A stretch of 64,000 nt of DNA from Pseudomonas alcaligenes (GTDB lineage Bacteria > Pseudomonadota > Gammaproteobacteria > Pseudomonadales > Pseudomonadaceae). Shown piece after piece: positions 1-10,200 of the stretch. The DNA is taken from the NCBI RefSeq assembly GCF_014490745.1, contig NZ_LZEU01000001.1, positions 310,001 to 374,000 on the forward strand, in the 5' to 3' direction. The translations under genes were made by a program, and so were the position numbers. The stretch's first letter is position 1. Each line of letters begins with the position of its first letter. The notes beneath the pieces were generated by a model that saw nothing but the letters and a program-made list of their open reading frames with translations, was not told where the DNA came from and searched no databases.

Positions 1-548
1 GCGGTGAGCAGGCTGAGGTTGACCCCCAGGCGCGCGGCGGCGGCGCCCAGGCGCTGCTCGGCCGGCGTGTCGAAGAGGATGGCGCTGTCGGCCGGGCAGG
101 TCAGCCAGGCGTTGTCGGCCAGCTCGGCCTCCAGCTGGCCGGCTTCCCAGCCGGCATAGCCGAGGGTGATCAGGTGTCTGTCCGGGCCGCTGCCGTCGGC
201 GATGGCGAACAGCACGTCCTGGGAGGTCGACAGGGCCAGTTCGCCCAGCTCCAGGGTGGCCTGGAAGCTGTGCCCGGCAGGGTGCAGGACGAAGCCGCGG
301 TCGGTCTGCACCGGGCCGCCGGCGAAGATCGGCAGGCTCTGGCAGCGGGCCGGCGGCAGGTCGTCGGGGCGCAGCTGCTCGAGCACGTCGGCCAGGCACA
401 GGTCGTTCGGCCGGTTGATCACCAGGCCCATGGCACCCTGTTCGTTGTGTTCGACCAGGTAGGTGACGGTCTGCGCAAAATTCGGATCGGCCATGTGCGG
501 CATGGCGATCAGGAAGTGGTGCTTGAGGTAACTGGCGACGGTTTTCAT
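1..548 (-). CDS. algH: YqgE/AlgH family protein, C-terminus cut by window edge
   Basis: Reading from the ATG at 548 leftward gives about 182 codons without a stop before position 1. The protein begins MKTVASYLKHHFLIAMPHM and contains TYLVEHNEQGAMGLVINRP, the hallmark N-terminal block of the YqgE/AlgH family (usual length about 185-190 residues, so only the last few residues are missing). There is no signal peptide or membrane segment, so it should be cytoplasmic. The biochemical role is not settled; in P. aeruginosa the gene was named for an effect on alginate. It precedes tonB3 and gshB in reverse order exactly as in PAO1, with about 52 nt between the tonB stop and this start, so co-transcription with tonB is likely. 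Confidence 0.93.
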   Translation of the reverse strand, partial: MKTVASYLKHHFLIAMPHMADPNFAQTVTYLVEHNEQGAMGLVINRPNDLCLADVLEQLRPDDLPPARCQSLPIFAGGPVQTDRGFVLHPAGHSFQATLELGELALSTSQDVLFAIADGSGPDRHLITLGYAGWEAGQLEAELADNAWLTCPADSAILFDTPAEQRLGAAAARLGVNLSLLT

Positions 549-600
549 GGCGCTAGTTTCGACCCTGTTGCCGTCGGCTTCAAGCGTTGTGCGGTCGCGG

Positions 601-1497
601 TCAGTTGCTGGACAGGCGGTCGCCGCGCTCGAAGCGCCAGGTGCGGATGATTTCCAGGCGGTCGATGTCGGCCAGATCGCCGGTGAACGGGGCGAACGGC
701 GCGGCCAGGCGCACGATGCGCAGGGCGGCCTGATCCAGCACCGTCTGACCGGATGACTCCAGCACCTGCACCTCGTAGATGGTGCCGTCACGGTTGATCG
801 ACACCAGCAGGCGCAGGCTGCCGTAGACGCGCTGGCGGCGGGCTTCCTCGGGGTAGTTGAGGTTGCCGACGCGCTCGACCTTCTTGCGCCAGTCGTTCTT
901 GTACCAGGCGCCCTTGTCGCGCATGGTCGAGGCAGCGTTCAGGCGCAGGATCTTCGGCCGTTTGGCGTAGCGCTGCACGTCCTCGGCCAGATCCGCTTCC
1001 AGGCTGGCGATTTCCGCCGACAGCTGGGTGCTGTCGAACACCGGCGCCGGCTGGGCGTCGGGTTGCGGTTCGTCTTCCTTGTGCCGGGTGGCGACTTTCT
1101 GCGGCTGCGGCATGCGGGTGGCGACGGCGGCCTTGGTGGTCGCTTCCTTGCGCTGGCTCGGTGGCGGCGCCGCGGCCGGGGTGACCTTGTTCACCTGGGT
1201 GTCCTGGAAGGGTGCCTGGTGGGTGGTCTTGGGGATGGCCTTCTTGTCCAGGCTGCCGCTGCCCTGCTGGTTGTTCTGCGCCAGGTAATCGGCGTCCTTG
1301 GGCTTCTCTTCGCTCTTGAAGGTGGCCAGGGTGATTTCCAGGCTCTTGCTGATCGTCCCCGGCTTGGCCAGGGTGAAGCTGACGCCGAGGATCAGCGCCA
1401 GGTGCAGGATGGTGGCGACGAACAGGGTGAAGCCCAGCCGGTCGGCCGGGCGGACACCGCTGCTGGGCAGTTCGGGCGGGAGGGTGGCTGCGTTCAT
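601..1497 (-). CDS. tonB3: TonB-family energy transducer (TonB3-like)
   Basis: 298 residues starting MNAATLPPELPSS. One N-terminal membrane helix lies at about residues 22-42 (TLFVATILHLALILGVSF), followed by a long Lys/Pro/Gln-rich periplasmic linker and a C-terminal TonB domain (about 210-298) with the family pattern NYPEEARRQRVYGSL, an SSG turn and LDQAALRIVRLAAPFAPF. TonB proteins couple the proton motive force, through ExbB/ExbD, to outer-membrane receptors; no exbBD lies next to it. In P. aeruginosa the gene at this position (tonB3) has been linked to twitching motility, which fits its place beside the pil-chp operon. A longer reading frame extends upstream to 1557, but the internal ATG at 1497 puts the membrane helix at the normal distance from the N-terminus. 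Confidence 0.9.
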   Translation of the reverse strand: MNAATLPPELPSSGVRPADRLGFTLFVATILHLALILGVSFTLAKPGTISKSLEITLATFKSEEKPKDADYLAQNNQQGSGSLDKKAIPKTTHQAPFQDTQVNKVTPAAAPPPSQRKEATTKAAVATRMPQPQKVATRHKEDEPQPDAQPAPVFDSTQLSAEIASLEADLAEDVQRYAKRPKILRLNAASTMRDKGAWYKNDWRKKVERVGNLNYPEEARRQRVYGSLRLLVSINRDGTIYEVQVLESSGQTVLDQAALRIVRLAAPFAPFTGDLADIDRLEIIRTWRFERGDRLSSN

Positions 1498-1584
1498 CGG
1501 GTACCGGCAGACATCAGATTGCCGCGCAGTCTGCCGGCTCGCCATGGCTGCCGGCAAGCGCGATGCGCCAAGCTGCCACCTGCT

Positions 1585-2556
1585 TCAAGCTTTCGCGGCG
1601 CGGCCGCTGGCCTGCAGCTTGGCGGCGATGGCGTCCATCAGGCGTTCGCCGATGCGGGTGTCGAAGGCCTTGTCGATTTCGCGGATGCAGGTTGGGCTGG
1701 TCACGTTGATTTCGGTCAGGTGCTCGCCGATCACGTCCAGGCCGACGAACAGCAGGCCTTTCTCGCGCAGCACCGGGCCGACTTCGGCAGCGATCCAGCG
1801 GTCGCGCTCGGTCAGTGGACGGGCCTCGCCGGTGCCGCCGGCGGCCAGGTTGCCGCGGGTTTCGCCCTGCGCCGGGATACGTGCCAGGCAGTAGGGCACC
1901 GGTTCGCCGTCGATCATCAGGATGCGCTTGTCGCCGTCCTTGATTCCCGGCAGGTAGCCCTGCGCCATGCATTGCTGGGTGCCGTGAGCGGTCAGGGTCT
2001 CGAGGATCACCGAGAGGTTGGGGTCGCCCTCGCGGTGGCGGAAGATCGAGGAACCGCCCATGCCGTCCAGGGGTTTGAGAATGATGTCACGCTGCTGTTT
2101 GGCGAACTCGCGCAGAATGTCTGGCCGGCGGCTCACCAGGGTCGGCGGCATGCAGTGCGGGAACAGGGTGGCGAACAGCTTTTCATTGCAGTCGCGCAGG
2201 CTCTGCGGGCGGTTGACCACCAGGGTGCCGGCACGTTCGGCCTGTTCCAGCAGGTAGGTGGAGTAGACGAACTCGTTGTCGAACGGCGGATCCTTGCGCA
2301 TCAGGATCACGTCCAGCTCGGCCAGCGGCAGATCGGTTTCGGCTTCCAGGGCGAACCACTGCTGCGGGTTGTCGAACACCTGCAGCGGGCTCATGCGGGC
2401 ACGGGCTTCGCCGCCCAGCTGGTACAGATCCTTCTGCTCCATATAGAAGAGCGACCAGCCGCGGGCCTGGGCGGCCAGTAGCATGGCCAGCGAGCTGTCC
2501 TTCTTGAAGCTGATCTGCGCGATGGGATCCATGACGATCCCGAGGCGAATGCTCAT
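1585..2556 (-). CDS. gshB: Glutathione synthetase (ATP-grasp)
   Basis: 323 residues starting MSIRLGIVMDPI, matching the usual 315-325 residue bacterial GshB. It joins gamma-glutamylcysteine and glycine with ATP in the cytoplasm, the second step of glutathione synthesis. Visible motifs are IILKPLDGMGGSSIF (ATP-grasp phosphate-binding loop, around residue 155), MIDGEPVPYCLARIP, and the C-terminal GLDVIGEHLTEINVTSPT metal/ATP-binding block. The start at 2556 is supported by a GGAG Shine-Dalgarno sequence just upstream; the open frame continues to 2649 without homology. It is divergent from pilG, separated by 243 nt that must hold both promoters, and reads toward tonB3 with an 87-nt gap. Confidence 0.96.
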   Translation of the reverse strand: MSIRLGIVMDPIAQISFKKDSSLAMLLAAQARGWSLFYMEQKDLYQLGGEARARMSPLQVFDNPQQWFALEAETDLPLAELDVILMRKDPPFDNEFVYSTYLLEQAERAGTLVVNRPQSLRDCNEKLFATLFPHCMPPTLVSRRPDILREFAKQQRDIILKPLDGMGGSSIFRHREGDPNLSVILETLTAHGTQQCMAQGYLPGIKDGDKRILMIDGEPVPYCLARIPAQGETRGNLAAGGTGEARPLTERDRWIAAEVGPVLREKGLLFVGLDVIGEHLTEINVTSPTCIREIDKAFDTRIGERLMDAIAAKLQASGRAAKA

Positions 2557-2704
2557 GGGGAATCTCCGCAACCTGGGGCCGGCGAAATAGAGGGCCGAAG
2601 TGGCCGTGCCGGGATGCGCAAGGGTGGCTCCAGCGCTCGTGCTGGTCAAGAAAAACCCCCTACGTCAGGGGCTTATAGATTGCGCTTGTATAGTGTGCTA
2701 AAAA

Positions 2705-2721
2705 GACCCGACGATCGGGTC
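2705..2721. other. Perfect 7-bp hairpin in the gshB-pilG intergenic region
   Basis: GACCCGA and TCGGGTC flank a 3-nt loop, with AAAA on the left. Read on the minus strand the stem is followed by TTTT, so it could weakly terminate minus-strand transcripts, but no minus-strand gene lies upstream of it. It may instead be an operator or part of the pilG leader. A possible -10 (TATAAC, 2756-2761) for pilG lies downstream. Function unknown. Confidence 0.35.
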
Positions 2722-2799
2722 GTAGCCCGTCGGTGGCAGGGCCTCAGGCACACTGTATAACGTAAAACAACGACTCACCGAGGCAATGGTAGGGCAGAC

Positions 2800-3207
2800 A
2801 TGGAACAGCATTCCGAGGGTTTGAAGGTCATGGTGATCGACGATTCGAAAACGATTCGTCGCACCGCTGAAACTCTGCTGAAGAAGGTAGGTTGCGAGGT
2901 CATCACTGCGGTGGATGGCTTCGATGCGCTGGCCAAGATCGCCGATACCCATCCGAGCATCATCTTCGTCGACATCATGATGCCGCGGCTCGATGGCTAC
3001 CAGACCTGCGCCCTGATCAAGAACAACAGTGCTTTCAAATCCACTCCGGTGATCATGCTGTCCTCCAAGGACGGCCTGTTCGACAAGGCCAAGGGCCGTA
3101 TCGTCGGCTCCGACCAGTACCTGACCAAGCCCTTCAGCAAGGAAGAGCTGCTCGGTGCGATCAAGACCCACGTGCCCGAATTCGTCCCGGTGGAACAAGC
3201 TTCCTGA
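2800..3207 (+). CDS. pilG: Twitching motility response regulator PilG (CheY-like)
   Basis: 135 residues forming a single receiver domain. The acidic pocket (DD at residues 14-15), the predicted phosphorylation site D58 in IIFVDIMMPRLDG, the switch Thr/Ser region and the conserved Lys in YLTKPFSK are all present. No output domain follows. In P. aeruginosa PilG is phosphorylated by ChpA and promotes pilus extension, and it feeds the CyaB/cAMP pathway. It is the first gene of the pil-chp operon; pilH follows after 48 nt. A purine-rich stretch (AGGCAATGGTAGGGCAG) lies before the ATG. Confidence 0.97.
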   Translation: MEQHSEGLKVMVIDDSKTIRRTAETLLKKVGCEVITAVDGFDALAKIADTHPSIIFVDIMMPRLDGYQTCALIKNNSAFKSTPVIMLSSKDGLFDKAKGRIVGSDQYLTKPFSKEELLGAIKTHVPEFVPVEQAS

Positions 3208-3255
3208 TTCGATCCGGCCACAAGCCGGTGATGCCTATTCCGTATGGGGAACTCC

Positions 3256-3621
3256 ATGGCTCGTATTTTGATTGTTGATGACTCTCCGACTGAAATGTAC
3301 AAACTGACCGCGATGCTGGAAAAGCACGGTCATCAGGTGCTCAAGGCTGAAAACGGCGCCGACGGCGTGGCCCTGGCGCGCCAGGAGAAGCCCGATGCCG
3401 TGCTGATGGACATCGTCATGCCGGGCCTCAACGGCTTCCAGGCAACCCGTCAGCTGACCAAAGACGCGGAAACCGCACATATTCCGGTGATCATCGTCAC
3501 CACCAAGGATCAGGAGACCGACAAGGTCTGGGGCAAGCGCCAGGGCGCACGCGACTACCTGACCAAACCGGTCGACGAAGATACGCTGATGAAAACCCTG
3601 AACGCGGTACTGGCCGGCTAA
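3256..3621 (+). CDS. pilH: Twitching motility response regulator PilH (CheY-like)
   Basis: 121 residues, a stand-alone receiver with acidic residues at 8-9, the phospho-acceptor D52 in LMDIVMPGLNGF, and the conserved Lys in DYLTKPVDED. The ATG at 3256 has GGGGA five bases upstream, so it is preferred over the in-frame ATG at 3244; it also gives the family length of 121. PilH acts opposite to or as a phosphate sink for PilG in pilus retraction and extension control. It lies between pilG (48-nt gap) and pilI (47-nt gap) on the same strand. Confidence 0.97.
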   Translation: MARILIVDDSPTEMYKLTAMLEKHGHQVLKAENGADGVALARQEKPDAVLMDIVMPGLNGFQATRQLTKDAETAHIPVIIVTTKDQETDKVWGKRQGARDYLTKPVDEDTLMKTLNAVLAG

Positions 3622-3668
3622 AGCCGCGCCAGTCCGTCGCTCAATAACAAGAAAAGGCCAAGGCCGGC

Positions 3669-4205
3669 ATGTCGGACGCGCAATCCCCCTTCCAGCTCCT
3701 CGTCGCTATCGATCAGCGCTGTCGCCTGCTGGCGGCGGGTCTGCCGTCGCAGCAGCGCACGGTGCAGACCTGGAGCGGTATCGGTTTCCGCATGGGCGAG
3801 CGCTATTTCGTGGCGCCCATGGGGGAGGTCGGCGAAGTTCTGCATGAGCCTCGGTATACCTTGCTGCCCGGTGTGAAGAACTGGGTCAAGGGTGTGGCCA
3901 ACGTGCGTGGCCGGCTGTTGCCGGTCATGGATCTGTGTGGCTTTTTCGGTTCCGAACTGTCGCCGCTGCGCAAGCAGCGGCGGGTGCTGGTGGTGGATCA
4001 CCAGGAAGTGTTCGCCGGGCTGACGGTCGACGAAGTATTCGGCATGCAGCATTTTCCGGTGGACACCTTCTCCGAGCAGTTGCCACCGCTCGAGGCGGCA
4101 ATCCAGCCTTTCATTCATGGTGTCTTCCAGCGCGAGCAGCCCTGGTTGGTGTTTAGCCCGCATGCGCTGGCCAAGCACCAGGGCTTTCTCGACGTAGCGG
4201 TATAA
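3669..4205 (+). CDS. pilI: CheW-like coupling protein PilI
   Basis: 178 residues with one CheW domain from about residue 35 to the end: GIGFRMGERYFVAPMGEVGEV, the loop LPGVKNWVKGVANVRGRLLPVMDL typical of CheW, and LVVDHQEVFAGLTVDEV. It should sit at the cytoplasmic tip of the PilJ receptor and link it to the ChpA kinase. Start ATG at 3669 follows an AAGGCCAAGGCC purine-rich stretch. The next gene is pilJ, whose start is 84 nt downstream. Confidence 0.96.
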   Translation: MSDAQSPFQLLVAIDQRCRLLAAGLPSQQRTVQTWSGIGFRMGERYFVAPMGEVGEVLHEPRYTLLPGVKNWVKGVANVRGRLLPVMDLCGFFGSELSPLRKQRRVLVVDHQEVFAGLTVDEVFGMQHFPVDTFSEQLPPLEAAIQPFIHGVFQREQPWLVFSPHALAKHQGFLDVAV

Positions 4206-4289
4206 AGCTTTTCGGTTGGGTCGGCAGTTGCCGGCCCTTTGGCGTTACATGGGAACCGTAGTGCGGTCGGTCCAGGCGGGGGCCAGATA

Positions 4290-6332
4290 ATGAAAAAATT
4301 CAATGCAGGCAATCTGTTGGCGGGTGTGCGCAGTAACACACTGATCGCAGGGCTGTTTATCGTCCTGATCGTGTCGATCGTGTTGTTGTTCGCCAACTTC
4401 GCCTACCTCAACACCCAGTCCAACTATGACAAGGAATACATCAGCCACGCCGGTGAGCTGCGTGTTCTGTCCCAGCGGATTGCGAAGAACGCCACCGAAG
4501 CCGCGACCGGCAAGGCAGCTGCCTTCCCGCTGCTGAAAGAGGCGCGCAACGGCTTCGAACAGCGCTGGGGCTACCTGACCAAGGGCGACGAAAGCACCGG
4601 CCTGCCGGTTGCGCCGGAGTCGGTCAAGGCGCAGATGGACGACGTGCAGAAGGACTGGGACAGCCTGCGGCAGAACTCCGACGCCATTCTGGCCAGTGAG
4701 CAGACCGTACTCTCGCTGCACCAGGTAGCCGCCACCCTGGCCGAAACCATTCCGCAGCTGCAGGTCGAGTACGAGGAAGTCGTCGACATCCTCCTGCAGT
4801 CCGGCGCACCGGCCGCCCAGGTCTCGGTTGCCCAGCGCCAGTCGCTGCTCGCCGAACGTATCCTCGGCTCGGTGAACAAGGTACTGGCCGGTGACGAAGA
4901 CTCGGTACAGGCCGCCGACATGTTCGGCCGCGATGCCAGCCTGTTCGGTCGCGTACTCAAGGCGATGATCGAAGGCAACCAGGCCATGGAGATCTCCAAG
5001 GTCACCGACACCGAGGCGCTGGAGCGTCTGGCCGAGATTTCCGAACTGTTCCAGTTCGTATCCGGTTCGGTGGACGAGATCCTCGAGACCTCGCCGGAAC
5101 TGTTCCAGGTGCGTGAATCCGCCAGCACCATCTTCACCGGTTCGCAGACCCTGCTGGACAAGGCCTCCGGCCTGACCAGCAACTTCGAGGATCTGGCTGC
5201 CGGCCGTTACTTCAACACCCTGGCCGGTTATGTGCTGGGTGCCATCGCTCTGGCCTCGATCATCCTGATCGGCCTGGTCATGGTGCGTGAGACCAACCGC
5301 CGACTGGCCTCCACCGCCGAGAAAAACGAACGTAACCAGGCGGCGATTCTGCGACTGCTCGACGAAATCGCCGACCTCGCCGACGGTGACCTGACCGTAG
5401 CCGCGACGGTAACCGAGGACTTCACCGGTGCGATCGCCGACTCCATCAACTACTCCATCGACCAGCTGCGCGACCTGGTAGCGACGATCAACTCGACCGC
5501 CGTCCAGGTGGCCGCCGCTGCCCAGGAAACCCAGGCCACTGCAATGCACCTGGCCGAGGCTTCCGAGCACCAGGCTCAGGAAATCGCCGGTGCTTCCGCG
5601 GCGATCAACGAAATGGCCGTGTCGATTGACCAGGTATCGGCGAACGCCGCGGAATCCTCCGCGGTAGCGGAACGTTCCGTAGCCATCGCCAACAAGGGTA
5701 ACGAAGTCGTACACAACACCATCACCGGCATGGATAACATCCGTGAGCAGATCCAGGACACCTCGAAGCGGATCAAACGCCTCGGTGAATCGTCCCAGGA
5801 GATCGGTGACATCGTTAGCCTGATTAACGACATTGCCGACCAGACCAACATCCTCGCACTGAACGCCGCGATTCAGGCCTCCATGGCCGGTGACGCGGGT
5901 CGCGGCTTCGCCGTGGTAGCGGACGAGGTACAACGCCTCGCAGAACGTTCCTCGGCGGCAACCAAGCAGATCGAGGCGCTGGTTAAGACCATTCAGACCG
6001 ACACCAACGAAGCGGTTATCTCCATGGAGCAGACCACTTCCGAAGTAGTGCGCGGTGCCCGCCTGGCGCAGGACGCCGGTGTGGCCCTGGAAGAGATCGA
6101 GAAGGTATCCAAGACCCTCGCGGCCCTTATCCAGAACATCTCCAACGCCGCCCGTCAGCAGGCTTCGTCGGCTGGCCACATTTCCAACACCATGAACGTG
6201 ATTCAGGAAATTACCTCGCAGACCTCCGCAGGTACCACCGCTACCGCCAAGAGCATTGGTAACCTGGCCAAGATGGCCAGTGAGATGCGCCGGTCGGTAT
6301 CCGGCTTCACCCTGCCGGAAGGCCAGGCCTAA
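4290..6332 (+). CDS. pilJ: Type IV pilus methyl-accepting chemoreceptor PilJ
   Basis: 680 residues. A first membrane helix (about 17-40, [18 protein letters not shown]) and a second (about 309-330, [17 protein letters not shown]) bracket a large helical periplasmic sensor region containing the [16 protein letters not shown] motif of PilJ/NarX-type domains. A HAMP-like linker and a long cytoplasmic coiled-coil signalling domain follow; its hairpin tip reads [20 protein letters not shown], with Q-A-S-M in place of the more common E-A-A-R, a feature of PilJ. PilJ senses pilus-related surface signals in P. aeruginosa and drives ChpA. The ATG at 4290 ([10 protein letters not shown]) gives the family N-terminus; the frame open from 4239 is spurious. 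Confidence 0.97.
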   Translation: MKKFNAGNLLAGVRSNTLIAGLFIVLIVSIVLLFANFAYLNTQSNYDKEYISHAGELRVLSQRIAKNATEAATGKAAAFPLLKEARNGFEQRWGYLTKGDESTGLPVAPESVKAQMDDVQKDWDSLRQNSDAILASEQTVLSLHQVAATLAETIPQLQVEYEEVVDILLQSGAPAAQVSVAQRQSLLAERILGSVNKVLAGDEDSVQAADMFGRDASLFGRVLKAMIEGNQAMEISKVTDTEALERLAEISELFQFVSGSVDEILETSPELFQVRESASTIFTGSQTLLDKASGLTSNFEDLAAGRYFNTLAGYVLGAIALASIILIGLVMVRETNRRLASTAEKNERNQAAILRLLDEIADLADGDLTVAATVTEDFTGAIADSINYSIDQLRDLVATINSTAVQVAAAAQETQATAMHLAEASEHQAQEIAGASAAINEMAVSIDQVSANAAESSAVAERSVAIANKGNEVVHNTITGMDNIREQIQDTSKRIKRLGESSQEIGDIVSLINDIADQTNILALNAAIQASMAGDAGRGFAVVADEVQRLAERSSAATKQIEALVKTIQTDTNEAVISMEQTTSEVVRGARLAQDAGVALEEIEKVSKTLAALIQNISNAARQQASSAGHISNTMNVIQEITSQTSAGTTATAKSIGNLAKMASEMRRSVSGFTLPEGQA

Positions 6333-6382
6333 GCGGGAGAGGGGCAGCGGCCCGCGAGGGCGGCTGCCCGGGGCACTCGGCC

Positions 6383-7264
6383 ATGAGCGAGGGGCACGGC
6401 ATGCAGCCAAGCGGCGTCTGGGCCTTGAAACCCCTGGCCGAAATGTCGCAGACGGAGTTCCGCGACTGGCAGACCCTGCTGGAAGAGCGTACCGGGGTGG
6501 TGATCAACGAGCAGCGCCGGGCCTTTCTGCAGACCAACCTGACCGCGCGCATGCGCGAACTGGAAGTTGCCGACTACGCCACCTACTACCGCCAGGTGAC
6601 CGATGGGCCGCGTGGCGCGGTGGAGTGGGCGACCCTGCTGGATCGTCTGACCGTGCAGGAAACCCGCTTCTTCCGTCATCGCCCGTCTTTCGATGTGCTG
6701 GAAAGTTATCTGCGCGGGCGTCTGGCCACCGATGAGGGCCAGCAGCCCTGGGCCCTGTGGAGCGTCGGCTGTTCCAGCGGCGAAGAGCCTTACTCGATGG
6801 CCATCTGCGCCGCCGAGGTGCTGAGCGATACCGAGAGCAGCCGGCAGTTCGGCGTGACCGGTACCGATATCAGCCTGAATGCGTTGAACAAGGCGCGCGA
6901 AGCGACATACGGCGCGCGCCGGCTGGAACAGATGGACGCGGATCTGTGCGAGCGTTACTTCGCCGCCCAGGCCGATGGCCGTTGCAAGGTAGTGCCTGAC
7001 CTGGCGGAGCGCATCTGCTTCGCCAAGTTGAATGTGCTGGAACTGGCCAAGGCGCCAATGACCGGCATGGACGTAATTTTCTGTCAGAACCTGTTGATCT
7101 ACTTCCGCCGCTGGCGGCGCCGCGAAATCCTCAATCGCCTGGCCGAGCGCCTGGCCCCTGGGGGCATGCTGGTTGTCGGGGTGGGGGAAGTGGTCGGTTG
7201 GCAGCATCCGGATCTGGAGCCGGTAGCTGACGAGCGGGTTCTGGCGTTTACCCGCAAGGGCTAA
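6383..7264 (+). CDS. pilK: CheR-type receptor methyltransferase PilK
   Basis: 293 residues. An N-terminal all-helical CheR domain (about 20-95) precedes a SAM-dependent methyltransferase domain with the SAM-binding signature WSVGCSSGEEPYSMAI (about 120-135), TGTDIS, and the late motif DVIFCQNLLIYF. It is expected to methylate glutamates of PilJ. It begins 50 nt after pilJ and ends 24 nt before the ChpA start, inside the pil-chp operon. An in-frame second Met (residue 7) is possible as the true start. In P. aeruginosa loss of PilK has little effect on twitching. Confidence 0.95.
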   Translation: MSEGHGMQPSGVWALKPLAEMSQTEFRDWQTLLEERTGVVINEQRRAFLQTNLTARMRELEVADYATYYRQVTDGPRGAVEWATLLDRLTVQETRFFRHRPSFDVLESYLRGRLATDEGQQPWALWSVGCSSGEEPYSMAICAAEVLSDTESSRQFGVTGTDISLNALNKAREATYGARRLEQMDADLCERYFAAQADGRCKVVPDLAERICFAKLNVLELAKAPMTGMDVIFCQNLLIYFRRWRRREILNRLAERLAPGGMLVVGVGEVVGWQHPDLEPVADERVLAFTRKG

Positions 7265-7288
7265 GAAAAGCATATGACTGGAGTCGGT

Positions 7289-10200
7289 ATGGGTGATCGG
7301 CACGACTATGTCGCCCTGGAGTGGGTCAAAGGCGAAATCGCGGAAACCCTGAAGCAGGCGCGCCAGGCCCTGGAGGCGTTCGTCGAGAACACCCAGGACG
7401 CCACGCGCATGCGTTTCTGCCTGACCTACGTGCACCAGGTGCATGGCACCCTGCAGATGGTCGAGTTCTACGGCGCGGCCCTGCTCGCCGAAGAAATGGA
7501 GCAGCTGGCCCAGGCCCTGCTCGATGGCCGCGTGCCCAACCAGGGCGAAGCCCTGGAAGTGCTGATGCAGGCCATCCTGCAGCTGCCGGTCTACCTGGAG
7601 CGCATCCAGAGCGCCCGCCGCGACTTGCCGATGGTGGTGCTGCCGCTGCTCAACGACCTGCGCGCCGCCCGCGGCGAGAAGCTGCTGTCGGAAACCAGTC
7701 TGTTCTCCCCCGATCTGTCCGGGCGCCAGCCGGCGCTGTCCCACGAGTCCCTGGACAAACTGCGTACCGCCGAACTGCCGGTACTGCTGCGCAAGCTGCG
7801 CCAGATGCTGCAGATGGCCCTGGTCGGGGTGATCCGCAATCAGGATCTGGGCACCAACCTGGGCTACATGGCGCGTGTCTTCGCGCGCCTGGAAACCCTG
7901 TGCAAGGAAGCCCCGCTCGGCCCGCTGTGGCAGATCGCCTCGGGCATGATCGAAGGCCTGGCCAATGGCAGCGTGGTCAACGGCACCTCGGTGCGTACCC
8001 TGCTGCGCCAGGTCGACAAGGAGCTCAAGCGCCTGGTCGAACAAGGTGCCGACGGCATCAACCAGGCCGCCCCGGACGAGCTGACCAAGAACCTGCTGTT
8101 CTACGTGGCCAAGGCGCCGGCGCAATCGCCGCGCATTCGCGCACTCAAGGAACAATACCGCCTGGCCGACGCGCTGCCCGACAGCGACGTGGTCGACGAG
8201 GAGCGCGCCCGCCTGGCCGGCCCGGATCGCGACGCCATGCGTTCGGTGGTCGGTGCCCTGTGCGAGGAGCTGGTACGGGTCAAGGACAGCCTCGACCTGT
8301 TCGTCCGTAGCGACCGCAAGCAGGTGGCCGAGCTGGATGCCCTGCTGGCCCCGCTCAAGCAGATCGCCGACACCCTGGCGGTGCTCGGTTTCGGCCAGCC
8401 GCGCAAGGTGATCCTCGACCAGATCGACGTGGTGCACGCCCTGTCGCTCGGCCAGCGCGAAGCCAACGACGCAGTGCTGATGGATGTCGCCGGCGCCCTG
8501 CTGTACGTCGAGGCGACCCTGGCCGGCATGGTTGGCCCCAGCGACGATGCGCAGAACGAGCAGAGCCACCTGCCGACCACCGATGTGGCGCAGATCCACC
8601 AACTGGTGATCAAGGAAGCCCGCACCGGCCTGGAGCAGGCCAAAGACGCGATCATCGAATTCATCGCCTCGCAGTGGAACCACGAGCACCTGGCCCGCGT
8701 GCCGGAGCTGCTGACCCAGGTACGCGGCGGTCTGGCGATGATCCCGCTGACCCGTGCAGCGACCCTGCTGCAGGCCTGCAACCGCTATATCGAAGAACAG
8801 TTGCTGGTGCGCAAGGCCGTACCCAACTGGCAGAACCTCGACACCCTGGCCGACGCCATCACCAGCGTCGAGTACTACCTCGAGCGCCTGGCCGAAGACC
8901 ATGCCAGCCAGGGCGACCTGATTCTCGACGTGGCCGAGGAGAGCCTGGAAAGCCTCGGTTATCCGCTCAAGGAAAAACCATCGATCCTCGACCGCATCGA
9001 GGAGCCGTATCAGGAAAGCATCGCGCCGCTGGCCGATCCGCTGCAGGACATCGAAGTCCTGGCAGCCGAAGAACTGTCCCTGGGCGAGGAGCTGGAGCTG
9101 CCCGCGCTGGACGACGCACCACTCGAACTCGACGCCGGCAGCGAGCCGACGGCCCCGACTGACGACGGCGGCCTGAGCTTCGAGTTCGGCGAGCTGTCGT
9201 TGGAAGACGCTGCTCCGAGCAGCGACAACAGCGAACTGCTGGTCTCCGACGACAACTGGAGCCTGGGTGACGTGGCCCAGGACGACAGCGGTCTCGACCT
9301 CAGCCTGGATGCCCCGCTGGAGCTGGACATGTCTGCCGCGGCGCTGCCGCAGGTGGAGAGCTTCGACGGCGACCTCGAACTGAACCTGGATGCCCCGCTG
9401 GAGCTGCAGGAACTGTCCCTCGCCGACGTGGCGCAAGAGCCCGCGGCCCCGGCCGTTGAAGCCGAGGAACTGAGCCTGGAGTCCCTCGAGGGCGACGCGG
9501 CCAGCTGGGACGAACTGGAAATCGCAGCGCTGGAGCTGCCCGAGGTCGAGCTGCCGAGCGCGCCGATCGAGGCGCCGGCCAGCGAGCCGGTGGCCAAGCC
9601 GCTGTCCATGGCCGACGTCATGGCTGCGCCGGTGCAGGCGATCAACCCGCCTGCCCAGGACGTGCCGCCGAGCCTGCTGCCGCCGCCGGCCGACGAAGAA
9701 CCAATCGACGAGGATCTGCTGGAAGTCTTCGTCGAAGAAGCCGCCGAAGTACTCGAAACCATTGCCAGCTACCTGCCGCAGTGGCGTGCCGACAGCACCG
9801 ACAAGGAAGCCCTGACCGAAGTCCGGCGCGCCTTCCACACCCTCAAGGGTAGCGGCCGCATGGTGCGCGCCCTGGTGATCGGTGAGCTGGGCTGGTCGAT
9901 CGAGAATCTGCTCAACCGCGTGCTCGACCGCAGCATCGAAGCGGGCGAGGCGGTGCATCAGGTGGTTGCCGACGTGGTGGCGCTGATGCCGACGCTGGTC
10001 GAAGAGTTCGCCGCCAAGGCCCAGCGCCAACGCGACGACGTCGACCTGCTGGCGGCTACCGCCCACGCCCTGGCCCGTGGCCAGGTGCCGCCGCAGGCGG
10101 CCATTGCCGCTGCCCCGGCAGCAGTCGCCGAGCCCGAGGCCGGCGAAGAGATCGAAGCAGTTGAAGTGGTTGAGCTAGCCGCCGCGGAGCTGGCGGATGC

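Noticed and set aside
6329..10066. 1245-codon open frame on the minus strand opposite pilK and chpA
   Set aside because: Same antisense effect of high third-position G+C; no Shine-Dalgarno sequence, no domain, and it spans two genuine genes.
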